Source: an uncultured Akkermansia sp. (GTDB lineage: Bacteria; Verrucomicrobiota; Verrucomicrobiia; Verrucomicrobiales; Akkermansiaceae). Taken from it: 64,000 bases of DNA. Positions 46,701 through 54,488 of this stretch are shown here, piece by piece. The notes beneath the pieces were generated by a model. That model made no database searches, had not been told where the DNA came from, and saw only the letters and a program-made list of their open reading frames with translations. A program made the translations under genes and the position numbers. The stretch's first letter is position 1; every line of letters starts with the position of its first letter. The stretch lies in contig CANQGG010000003.1 in NCBI GenBank assembly GCA_947601655.1, positions 1-64,000 on the forward strand, given 5' to 3'.

Positions 46701-48218
46701 TCAAAGAGCTTCGCGGAGCATGCGCGTCTGTTCCGCATCCGGAAGAATCTCCAGCAGAGCGAAGCTATCTTCTCCCAGGCTCTCGATGACTTCGAAATCC
46801 GCTTCGCTGCGTACCGTATAGTATTCTGCTCCACAGAAGCGGGCGAGTTGCTGAAGATCGTTGGACGCAGGATCAGTGACCTCCTCGGGGTTCACGACGC
46901 CGATGACGCGCTTGCCCGGCGGAAGCTGGGGAAGGAATGTAGCGCCTGCTGCATCCCTCAGCAGTGTGGGAGCATCGGTGAGCGCGCAGGCAAAAGAAGC
47001 GTCTACTGCATTGCCGAAGAAGGCAGAGAGCGCGCCGTTCCCTCCGCCGGCTTGAGAAACACTGCGGACGTAGAGAAGCGAATGGCGCAGACGGGTTGCG
47101 GTGTTCCACAGCTCGAGCATTCCGGGGCTGCCCAGAAGGAGTACCTCTGCCAGGCATGCGTGCTGGGCGAAGGCCTGCACGAGTGCGGCTGCGCTCTCCG
47201 GATAAGCGAGCAGCAATTCCTCCCATTGTCCGGCGTTTTTCCGGCTTGAGGAAAAATAATTGCACGGATCTCCCACACGCGCCACGTCATCCAGCGCTTT
47301 GACGATTTGCTCCGGTTCGCCCTCAATCACGCAGGATGGACGCTGCAAGCCGCTGAAGCCGGTCCGGGTGATGGAGAAGACATCCGTCCGGGGCATCTCC
47401 TCCAGAGCCTCCCAAAAGGGAAAGCTCGGCACGGCGCCGATGCGCAATACGTAGCGAGGAGGGTTATCGATGAGCAAATCGCTCCCACCGCACAGCAGCT
47501 GCGAGTCCAGTTTCTCCCGCAGCCCGCTGGTGGCATCGGCGAGTACGGGGGCTCTCAGGGTGCGTGCCAGCCACAGAGCGCTTTCCTGTTCATCGGGATC
47601 CAGCCCGCCGAGCACGAGTACCAGCCCTTCCTGTGCTGCGCGAAAACGCAGGATTTGTGAGATTTCAGAGAGAGAGCCGCGGAATCTTTGCCTCGGGAGA
47701 GGGTCCGCCACATGCACCGGCCTCATGATGCCCTGCGATAATGGAAGTTCTTCTGCACATACCAGATGCAGGTGTACCGGGAATTCCTCAGAGCAGAGAG
47801 AAACGAGATCGGGTTCCCTCCAGCCGTCCCTGCGGGGCAGTTCAATGCGGACGCTCGGAGCAAAGGAAGAAAAAAGGTTCTCCTGCGCCACTCGTCCATA
47901 TTCTCCGCGGTCGCTGTCCGGCTGCGGGGTGTCGATCGTTACCACAATCAGTGGACGCCGTTCATAGTAGGCTTCTACCACAGCCGGCAGGAGTGACGCC
48001 GCACTTGCCCCGTCCCCGGCTACCACAGCTACCGCGCGCGCCGTGGCCTGGATGCGTCCCAGTGCAAAAAATCCCGCCGCACATTCATCCATCGCCTGCC
48101 AGCGGTGTACCGAGGGGCAGCGCTCCAATGCTTCAAGGAACGCCTTGTTTCGCTCTCCCCGGCAGCATACCCACTCTGCCACGCCGGCCTGCGCTGCGCT
48201 CGCGATGATCTGCTCCAT
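46701..48218 (-). CDS. MenD-like thiamine diphosphate enzyme family protein, diverged
   Basis: The 505-residue protein has the three-domain plan of SEPHCHC synthase (MenD). The N-terminal domain aligns with VCCRGERNKAFLEAL in place of CPGSRxxPL and DECAAGFFALG in place of DERSAGFxALG, keeping the cofactor-activating Glu. In the C-terminal domain the Mg-diphosphate motif GDxSxLxDLN reads TDAPTLLRDAAG, and the NNxGG segment reads NPEEV. The canonical motif is thus altered, so activity is doubtful. No other menaquinone gene is near. A promoter TTGACA-17-TACAAA ends 7 nt before the ATG. Confidence 0.72.
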   Translation of the reverse strand: MEQIIASAAQAGVAEWVCCRGERNKAFLEALERCPSVHRWQAMDECAAGFFALGRIQATARAVAVVAGDGASAASLLPAVVEAYYERRPLIVVTIDTPQPDSDRGEYGRVAQENLFSSFAPSVRIELPRRDGWREPDLVSLCSEEFPVHLHLVCAEELPLSQGIMRPVHVADPLPRQRFRGSLSEISQILRFRAAQEGLVLVLGGLDPDEQESALWLARTLRAPVLADATSGLREKLDSQLLCGGSDLLIDNPPRYVLRIGAVPSFPFWEALEEMPRTDVFSITRTGFSGLQRPSCVIEGEPEQIVKALDDVARVGDPCNYFSSSRKNAGQWEELLLAYPESAAALVQAFAQHACLAEVLLLGSPGMLELWNTATRLRHSLLYVRSVSQAGGGNGALSAFFGNAVDASFACALTDAPTLLRDAAGATFLPQLPPGKRVIGVVNPEEVTDPASNDLQQLARFCGAEYYTVRSEADFEVIESLGEDSFALLEILPDAEQTRMLREAL

Positions 48219-48225
48219 TTACTCT

Positions 48226-48254
48226 TTTGTACAATGCGGATAACCCGCTGTCAA
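48226..48254 (-). promoter_or_regulatory. Promoter of the MenD-like gene
   Basis: Minus strand TTGACA, 17 nt, TACAAA; 7 nt to the ATG at 48218. Confidence 0.65.
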
Positions 48255-48314
48255 CCTCTATTCCTTCAAACTGCTCCCCCGTCTCAATAAAAACCCGCGG
48301 CTCGGCATTTCCAA

Positions 48315-48762
48315 GTCAAACGCATTGGGAGGATGGACCATGTACCGATGGACCATTTGAGATGTACCATGGACCATGTACCGTGTACCATGTATTAAGT
48401 TTGCGCGCTGGCGCGCGAAGCTGCGAAGCTTTAGCTGAGGTGGAGGGTTCAACATAAGCGTTATTGCGTTCAAAAGGTTCTCGGCTATGCAGAGCCGTAT
48501 CCACCGCTCTGCTACATGGTACAAAACTGCCGACGGCCGTAAGGCAGTTTGGACAAAAGCGCAGCTTTTGCCCGCAGGGCGAACAGCCGTGAGGCGGCTG
48601 TGAGTCATCGTCCATCTGTATATGGTACATCTCAAGAACCTTTCCTGACACAAAAAGCGCATTGATTCAGAAATTTACCTTGCTCCTGCTTCGCAGCTTC
48701 GCGAGCAAAGCTCGCCAAATTCCCTACATGGTACATCGGTACATGGTCCATGGTACATCTCA
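48315..48762. repeat. Mosaic intergenic element, copy 4 (right end lost)
   Basis: The left end is GTCAAACGCATTGGGA followed by TGGACCATGTACC blocks. Module 1 is the core of copies 1 and 3 in reverse orientation. Module 2 has AACTGCCGACGGCCGTAAGG and GGACAAAAGCGCAGC. Module 3 has GCATTGATTCAGAAATTTAC and CGAGCAAAGCTCG. Each seam is an ACATGGTACA-type block. From about 48413 on it matches copy 5 almost base for base. It ends in a phosphoesterase gene fragment instead of the terminal repeat. Confidence 0.85.
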
Positions 48763-48972
48763 AAGCTTTCCGGGCACACTCATGGCGGCATGGCGCTGCC
48801 TCTCTACCCCCTTATCGCGCATTTCAACGCGGGCTACGTCCTCGGCCTCTACCGCTCCGACAACATGCAGGTGTATGTGAATCCCGGTACAAGCCTGTGG
48901 TCGATGATGCCGCTGCGCCTCGGCGTGCCTTCCGAAATCACGTTGCTGCAAATTGAGCCGATGGCAAAATGA
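48763..48972 (+). pseudogene. 3' fragment of a calcineurin-like metallophosphoesterase gene
   Basis: Reading in the frame of ATG 48790 but starting where the repeat ends, the peptide is KLSGHTHGGMALPLYP... It contains GHTHGG, the last metal-binding motif of YkuE/YaeI-type phosphoesterases. It then follows the family C-terminus closely (YVLGLYRSDNMQVYVNPGTS, MPLRLGVPSEITLLQI) to a TGA at 48970. The upstream catalytic core (Dx H, GD, GNH motifs) is absent. Repeat-element sequence replaces it, so this is a 5'-deleted relic, not a 60-residue gene. Confidence 0.8.
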
Positions 48973-49030
48973 CCTCCCAAACAAAATTCGTTTGAACGGA
49001 TAGTGCGCCCGGTGTGTCCCACCCGCCAAT

Positions 49031-49999
49031 ATGAGAATTCATCCTTTTTTCTACACTGTGCTTACTTTGCCCTCAGTTTCCTCCCTCCTCTGGGCAGATA
49101 TCTCCATGGGGGTTCCTGCTGTGGCAAATCTGCCGCGCCAGGGCGTCTATCACAGCGACCTGCTCGCCTCAAATGCCGTGCATGCTGTCTTCAAGGGCAT
49201 TCGCTCCATCCCTGTAGTGGACCTCGCTGTCCCCTCCACGGCCTCGGAGGAAGTGGCGGTCTTTGAGGTGAAGCAAAACCTCGCTCACCGCCGCTACGAC
49301 CGCATGGGCGATGGCGCGCTGAACGTCGGCAAGCTGTTTTCTGTTTCCCTGGCGGCGGATGTCCCCGGTCAGGATGCCGACGTGGGACGACAAATTCGGG
49401 AAATGAAGCCGGGAGATGAAGCCTTGCTGAATATTGATCATATCTACCTCTTCCGCGAGGAGGGCAACGAAAATGTGCGCGCCTGCACTCGCTTTGCCAA
49501 AGTAGAACCACGCGTGGATGCGGCGGCTCCCGCAAACGGTGCGCCGGAATCAGCTTCCGGAGAGGACAAGCCGAGCGCGAATCCTGTCCCCGGCAGCCCC
49601 GCGAGTGCAACCCCTCCCCGGCAGGCTGAGCCCGACTCTCCCGCGGGGGATACCCAGACCATCGCTCCTCTCTCCTCTGTCACCTCGGGGACGACTTCGA
49701 GCTATGCCTCCAGTGTGGAGTCCCGTATCTCAATCGTTCCGGACGGCAAGGGGGGCGTGCGTCGTATGAAAGTCGAGACACGTCGCGAATGGGTCAACGG
49801 TGAAGACACCCCGCGCGTGCGCAAATTCATCAACGATGTGGAGGTTGATCCGACCACTGATCGCCCCCTTTCTCAGGATAAACCGGCTGCTCCTCCGGCG
49901 GGGTCGGATACGGAGCCCGGCAAACAGACTGACAAAGCTCCGGCCGAGTCGGGTAAAGACTCCGAACCGACTCAGATTGCGCCTGAATTCGGTTTCTAA
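49031..49999 (+). CDS. Secreted protein of unknown function with Pro/Ser-rich region
   Basis: The 322-residue protein has a signal peptide (MRIHPFFYTVLTLPSVSSLLWA). A compact domain of about 145 residues follows (ISMGVPAVANLPRQGVYHSDLL ... VAVFEVKQNLAHRRYDRMGDG ... LLNIDHIYLFREEGNENVRACTRF). A Pro/Ser/Ala-rich linker, a short basic stretch (GGVRRMKVETRREWVNG) and a disordered acidic tail complete it. I recognise no family. It is flanked by two nearly identical repeat elements. Confidence 0.7.
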   Translation: MRIHPFFYTVLTLPSVSSLLWADISMGVPAVANLPRQGVYHSDLLASNAVHAVFKGIRSIPVVDLAVPSTASEEVAVFEVKQNLAHRRYDRMGDGALNVGKLFSVSLAADVPGQDADVGRQIREMKPGDEALLNIDHIYLFREEGNENVRACTRFAKVEPRVDAAAPANGAPESASGEDKPSANPVPGSPASATPPRQAEPDSPAGDTQTIAPLSSVTSGTTSSYASSVESRISIVPDGKGGVRRMKVETRREWVNGEDTPRVRKFINDVEVDPTTDRPLSQDKPAAPPAGSDTEPGKQTDKAPAESGKDSEPTQIAPEFGF

Positions 50000-50013
50000 A
50001 CGCCTTACTTTTC

Positions 50014-50041
50014 CCCCTGCCCATCCCCGGATGCGCAGGGG
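50014..50041 (+). terminator. Rho-independent terminator
   Basis: CCCCTGC / GCAGGGG plus an inner CATC/GATG stem, followed by ATTTTGTCATTT, 14 nt after the stop codon of the secreted protein. Confidence 0.65.
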
Positions 50042-50088
50042 ATTTTGTCATTTGCACAGCCGGAGAAACCGCACAAACGGGCATTTTT

Positions 50089-50542
50089 AGGGCAAACACA
50101 TTGGGAGGATGTACCATGTACCGATGGACCCTGGACCATGTTGGAATTTAGCGCGCTACGCGCGAAGCTGCGAAGCTTTAGCTGAGGTGGAGGGTTCAAC
50201 ATAAGCGTTATTGCGTTCGAAAGGTTCTCGGCTATGCAGAGCCGTATCCACCGCTCTGCTACATGGTACAAAACTGCCGACGGCCGTAAGGCAGTTTGGA
50301 CAAAAGCGCAGCTTTTGCCCGCAGGGCGAACAGCCGTGAGGCGGCTGTGAGTCATCGTCCATCTGTATATGGTACATCTCAAGAACCTTTCCTGACACAA
50401 AAAGCGCATTGATTCAGAAATTTACCTTGCTCCTGCTTCGCAGCTTCGCGAGCAAAGCTCGCCAAATTCCCTACATGGTACACGGTACATGGTCCATGGT
50501 ACATCTCAAATGGTCCATGGTACATCCCAATGCGTTTACCCT
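50089..50542. repeat. Mosaic intergenic element, copy 5 (both terminal repeats intact)
   Basis: The left end AGGGCAAACACATTGGGA and right end TCCCAATGCGTTTACCCT are inverted repeats (16 of 18 matching). Internal modules 1-3 match copy 4 over about 350 bp with very few differences. No open frame inside looks like a transposase, and no target-site duplication is obvious. This is the reference copy for the family. Confidence 0.85.
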
Positions 50543-50747
50543 GAATCCTCATGTGAAACACGAGCTCCACACTCAGGGAACAGGAGTCCCCAATTTCCTC
50601 CTATCCCCCTCTGCGACCGCCGAATCAATCCATCACCCCCCGAATAAACGTGAGTTGAACTTGCATGCGAGACGCAGATTTCCCTCCACGTAGAAAGTAA
50701 CTCAAGCGCATTCTGCATATCATATTCGCCAACGGTGCAATATTTGC

Positions 50748-50776
50748 TTGTACGCCGAGGTAAAAATTGGTAGAGT
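50748..50776 (+). promoter_or_regulatory. Promoter of ankyrin gene 1
   Basis: TTGTAC, 17 nt, TAGAGT, ending 25 nt before the ATG at 50802. The identical 25-nt spacing is found at ankyrin gene 2. Confidence 0.6.
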
Positions 50777-50801
50777 GTCTGCTGCCTTGTAACGGTTTAT
50801 T

Positions 50802-50832
50802 ATGTCAAATATTGTCGCTACCCCCCCCCGAT
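50802..50832 (+). repeat. Start codon and nine-C tract of ankyrin gene 1
   Basis: ATG at 50802 begins MSNIVAT and runs into nine C at 50821-50829. At nine C the frame ends after 16 codons (TAA). With eight or eleven C it joins the long ankyrin frame, giving MSNIVATPPDLLLAYIKRF and a signal peptide. This fits a slipped-strand switch. Confidence 0.65.
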
Positions 50833-53800
50833 TTGTTATTAGCTTATATTAAGCGTTTTATAACATATATGATCGTTGGCGTGCTGATTTGCCTAAGCGT
50901 AGCGAATGGTCAGAAGAAGGAAGCGGCGCCGGTTCCGCCGCAGCAGGGGGTGGAGCTGCTCTTCCCGGCAGGCACGGGGAAGCACGCGAAAGGCGCCAAG
51001 CTCAGCAAGGAAGAAAAACTTGCCGATGCTCTGCTCAAGAAGCTGAAAGCCATCGAAAAGGGAGGGAACGTGAACGCCGCAGACAAGCGCGGTCAGACCG
51101 CCCTCATGCACGCCGCGGCGGCGAATAACCGCCTCGCCGCCTGCTGGCTCATAGCCAAAGGAGCGAATGCCACCATCAAGAGCTTAAAAGGAGAAAAAGC
51201 GGCGGAGTTAACAAAGGACAAAAACCTGCAGGCTTTCCTGGAAGCATGCAGCGTGGACAGACGTTCGCTTCCGGACGAGGAGAAGAAACAATTGCAGGCG
51301 AAATATCCGGATCCCGACGAGGTTCACTCCTTGATTCAACGATGTCGGGGGAAGGATTCACCGGAAAATCTGAAATTGTTGACGCAACTATTGAGGTTGG
51401 GATATTCCCCCTCCCCGAATTATTCGTTCTATACCCTCGATCCTCTCCTCGCGACCTTGCTTTCGAGGCACGGACGCACTCTCGCTGCCGAAGGGCAAAC
51501 TGGATATTTTGGGCCCGAATTAGCTCGCCTTCTGACTGCTTTGGGCATCAAGATCGGTAATGATGACGCGCTCTCCCATGCCCGGATAGCCATGCTTCTG
51601 GATGATGTTGACGCCTTACGCAAGGTCGTCACAGCTCACCCAGACATAGTCAAAAATCGTGGTCAAGCAAGTCAAATCATTGCTGGTCTCGGCTCGCCGG
51701 AAACACTACAAGTTCTCATTGAGGCAGGGCTTGACCCAAAGCTCTCATGGAACGGAAGCTATAAAGATTCGAAAGATTGCTTCATTGAGGATATACTCAC
51801 AGGACCACGCCGTAGTGCAGCAGGAATTCGCGCGCTGGCAGCTGCCGGAGCGCCCCTTCCGGTGCACAGCGAACGAAGAAATGTTCTGACTGCCGACATG
51901 GAAGATCATTCCTATGATCCGGAAGTGATCGATGCTCTGATTGACGCAGGGGCGGACGTCAATGCCATCGGTAGTGGAAAACGAGACCGGAGGGGAGCGC
52001 CCTCAGGACTCCCGCCCCTGGTTCTTGCTGCCATGCAATATGGTGAGCAAGCTGTGAGTCATCTGCTGAGCAAGGGAGCTCAAATAAACGCGCGGTGGGT
52101 GGCGCCAGGGACACCTTTTGATGGTCGAACCGCCCTGTATTCCGCTATTATCCAGGGAAGTCCGGAAGTAGTACGGCTTCTTCTGCGAAAAGGAGCAGAT
52201 ACCAGGGCTATACCCGAGGGTAGGAAAAGTGTTCTCAAGCTGGCTGTAAGCTCAGGAAATTACGATAAAATCAAAGCGCTTCTTGACCACGGCGTCCCCA
52301 TGGAGGACGATGTGCTGCAAAGCCTTCCCAGCGATACAAATAAACCATCGGCCGATGAGATAGAAAAGCTTGCTTTTTCCCTGCTTGAGCACGGGGCAAA
52401 GGTCCAATCTGTCGACACCAAAAATGGCTACACACCCCTCATGTCCCTGGGCTGGCTGAGCGAGCGCATCGCCAAACGGCTCCTCGACGACGGCGCAGAT
52501 CCCAACGCGATTGCAGAGGAAGATGGCGTTAAGCTGTGCGCACTGGGTCTCACACTGCAACGCGGTCGGTCCGATATTGCGAAGTATCTGCAACAGCGCG
52601 GGGCGAAAATGGTCGGAGACCTCCTTCTCGCCAAGCCCGAGGACATGCGCGCAATGCTTGAGGCCGGCGCCAGTGTCCCTGAGGACTTATTCAAAAAGAT
52701 GAACTTTTCTGCCATAGGCTCCCACGGAAACCCTACAGCCGGCCATGCTCCGGAATTAACCCTCGAAGAACTTACGGAAGCCGCAAAGATCCTGCGCGAT
52801 GCGGGAGCCAAGCCAACGATGCGCTGTATGTATAACTACAATTTGGGGGACGCAGGAGTACCGGCGCTTCTGGCTGCCGGGACTGATCCGAATGAAAAAA
52901 ATGAAAGGGATGAATACTTTTTTCTCCACACTCTAGTCCCGAGAATTACCTCTCTCTTCATCAAAGCTGGTGTGAACGTCAATTTACAAGACAAAGAAGG
53001 CAACACGGCCCTCATGCTCGTTTGCCAAACAGGACCGGGATATGTTGGACAGCAAGAGCTACTCGTTCTCCTGCTCAAAGCCGGGGCCGACCCAAACATC
53101 AAAAACAAGGAAGGCAAGACCGCCCTACAGTACGCCAGGGAGAAGAAAGCTGACGACTTCATCAAGCTCCTCCAGGAACACGGCGCGAAGGAGGAAAAGA
53201 GCGACCTCCCCAATGACAAAAAGAGTGACCCCAATGCGAAGGACAAGGAGGGCCACACTCCGCTGATGCGGGCTGCGCTCGACCCCGACGGTCTCGACCG
53301 CCTCAAGGAATGCATCGCCCAAAAAGGGGATGTGAACGCACACGATAACAAAGGATGTACCGCCCTGCGCCTGCTCTTTGGGCAGGATGGCGATATCAAC
53401 AGTCGCGTGCAGGAACTCCTCAACGCCAAGGCCGATGTCAATCTCGGCGATTTCACCGACTTCACCCCGCTCATGACTGCCGCCTGCTACAAGGATACCG
53501 CCAAGCGTCGCTTCCGCGTGCAGCGTCTTATCAATGCCAGGGCCAATGTCAATGCTGCAGGAAAAGCGGGAAACACGGCTGCCATGCACCTGCTGCTCCA
53601 CTATGATGACCCGGACACGCTGCGCATGCTGCTGGACGCCGGAGCGAAACCGGATCACAAAAACGGCGAAGGCAAAACGTTGCTCGACATAGCTTCGGAG
53701 AACCACCGGAGCGCCTGCCTCAAGCTGTTGAATGAACGTAAGACCCCCGGCTCGAAAACTGATCCCAAGGCGCGCGATTCTGAAGGCCGCACGGCGCTGA

Positions 53801-54378
53801 TGCAGGCTGCGCTCGACCCCGACGGTCTCGACCGCCTCAAAGAATGCATCGCCCAAAAAGGGGATGTGAACGCACGCGACAACAAAGGATGTACCGCCCT
53901 GCGCCTGCTCTTTGGGCAGGATGGCGATATCAACGACCGCGTACAGGAACTCCTCAACGCCAAAGCTGATGTCAATCTCGGCGATTCCAACGGCTTCACC
54001 CCGCTCATGGCTGCCGCCTGCTACAACGATACCGCCAAGCGTCGCTTCCGCGTGCAGCGTCTCATCAATGCCAAGGCCAATGTCAATGCTGCAGGAAAAG
54101 CGAGGAACACGGCTGCCCTGCACCTGCTGCTCCACTATGATGACCCGGACACACTGCGCATGCTGCTGGACGCCGGAGCGAAGCCGGATCACAAAAACGG
54201 CGAAGACAAGACCATGCTCGACCTGGCTATGGAAAACCACCGGAGCGCCTGTATCAAGCTGTTGAACGAGCGTTCCCCCGCCTCCTCCTCCGGTCACCCG
54301 TGGTGGCCCATTATCGGAGGCGCATTGCTCGTTCTCCTCATCGGCTGCGTTGGTCTCCGCCCACGCCGCAGAAAATAA
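50833..54378 (+). CDS. Giant secreted/anchored ankyrin-repeat protein 1 (frame currently offset from its ATG)
   Basis: The in-frame body encodes about 1181 residues: a signal-like segment (LLLAYIKRFITYMIVGVLICLSVANGQ), then ankyrin repeats from start to end (RGQTALMHAAAANNRLAACWLIAKGA, EGNTALMLVCQTG, GKTALQYAREKKADDFIKLLQEHGA). A 178-residue unit (DPDGLDRLKECIAQKGDV... to LLNER) is present twice near the C-terminus. It ends in a membrane anchor with basic tail (WWPIIGGALLVLLIGCVGLRPRRRK). The natural ATG (50802) is out of frame at the present C9; TTG 50833 or ATG 50869 could give low-level expression. Ankyrin arrays bind proteins; the partner is unknown. A paralogue follows directly. Confidence 0.85.
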   Translation: MLLAYIKRFITYMIVGVLICLSVANGQKKEAAPVPPQQGVELLFPAGTGKHAKGAKLSKEEKLADALLKKLKAIEKGGNVNAADKRGQTALMHAAAANNRLAACWLIAKGANATIKSLKGEKAAELTKDKNLQAFLEACSVDRRSLPDEEKKQLQAKYPDPDEVHSLIQRCRGKDSPENLKLLTQLLRLGYSPSPNYSFYTLDPLLATLLSRHGRTLAAEGQTGYFGPELARLLTALGIKIGNDDALSHARIAMLLDDVDALRKVVTAHPDIVKNRGQASQIIAGLGSPETLQVLIEAGLDPKLSWNGSYKDSKDCFIEDILTGPRRSAAGIRALAAAGAPLPVHSERRNVLTADMEDHSYDPEVIDALIDAGADVNAIGSGKRDRRGAPSGLPPLVLAAMQYGEQAVSHLLSKGAQINARWVAPGTPFDGRTALYSAIIQGSPEVVRLLLRKGADTRAIPEGRKSVLKLAVSSGNYDKIKALLDHGVPMEDDVLQSLPSDTNKPSADEIEKLAFSLLEHGAKVQSVDTKNGYTPLMSLGWLSERIAKRLLDDGADPNAIAEEDGVKLCALGLTLQRGRSDIAKYLQQRGAKMVGDLLLAKPEDMRAMLEAGASVPEDLFKKMNFSAIGSHGNPTAGHAPELTLEELTEAAKILRDAGAKPTMRCMYNYNLGDAGVPALLAAGTDPNEKNERDEYFFLHTLVPRITSLFIKAGVNVNLQDKEGNTALMLVCQTGPGYVGQQELLVLLLKAGADPNIKNKEGKTALQYAREKKADDFIKLLQEHGAKEEKSDLPNDKKSDPNAKDKEGHTPLMRAALDPDGLDRLKECIAQKGDVNAHDNKGCTALRLLFGQDGDINSRVQELLNAKADVNLGDFTDFTPLMTAACYKDTAKRRFRVQRLINARANVNAAGKAGNTAAMHLLLHYDDPDTLRMLLDAGAKPDHKNGEGKTLLDIASENHRSACLKLLNERKTPGSKTDPKARDSEGRTALMQAALDPDGLDRLKECIAQKGDVNARDNKGCTALRLLFGQDGDINDRVQELLNAKADVNLGDSNGFTPLMAAACYNDTAKRRFRVQRLINAKANVNAAGKARNTAALHLLLHYDDPDTLRMLLDAGAKPDHKNGEDKTMLDLAMENHRSACIKLLNERSPASSSGHPWWPIIGGALLVLLIGCVGLRPRRRK
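53272..54272 (+). repeat. Two tandem copies of a 467-bp ankyrin coding unit
   Basis: Bases 53272-53738 and 53806-54272 are near-identical, same length, 534 bp (178 codons) apart. A third copy lies in gene 2 at 57303-57769. The lack of indels and near identity suggest recent duplication or gene conversion. Confidence 0.85.
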
Positions 54379-54400
54379 GAGACGCAAATCTTGTTTTATC

Positions 54401-54428
54401 TTGCTTTTCCTTCTGTAACAGATATACT
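54401..54428 (+). promoter_or_regulatory. Promoter of ankyrin gene 2
   Basis: TTGCTT, 16 nt, TATACT, ending 25 nt before the ATG at 54454, the same gap as at gene 1. Confidence 0.55.
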
Positions 54429-54453
54429 GCGCATAGTTTCACACATTCCCTTC

Positions 54454-54488
54454 ATGAACATGCACATCGCCGCTACCCCCCCCCGTTT
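54454..54488 (+). repeat. Start codon and nine-C tract of ankyrin gene 2
   Basis: ATG at 54454 begins MNMHIAAT and enters nine C at 54476-54484. At nine C the frame stops at a TAG a few codons on. Seven or ten C would join it to the long frame (MNMHIAATPPPFLLLAYCKRF). The required change differs from that of gene 1, so the two could switch independently. Confidence 0.65.

Noticed and set aside
48790..48972. A stand-alone 60-residue protein
   Set aside because: The frame extends upstream without a start and carries GHTHGG, so it is the tail of a phosphoesterase cut by the repeat element.
48315..50542. Tandem ACATGGTACC/TGGACCATG blocks as a possible CRISPR array
   Set aside because: Block spacing is irregular, the spacers are themselves repeated modules, and no cas gene is present.
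50767..50832. GTG at 50767 as the start of ankyrin gene 1, and a start near 54300 for gene 2
   Set aside because: Both lie upstream of the predicted transcription start, the second inside gene 1, and neither yields a sensible signal peptide. The conserved ATGs at 50802 and 54454 with equal promoter spacing are better, although out of frame.
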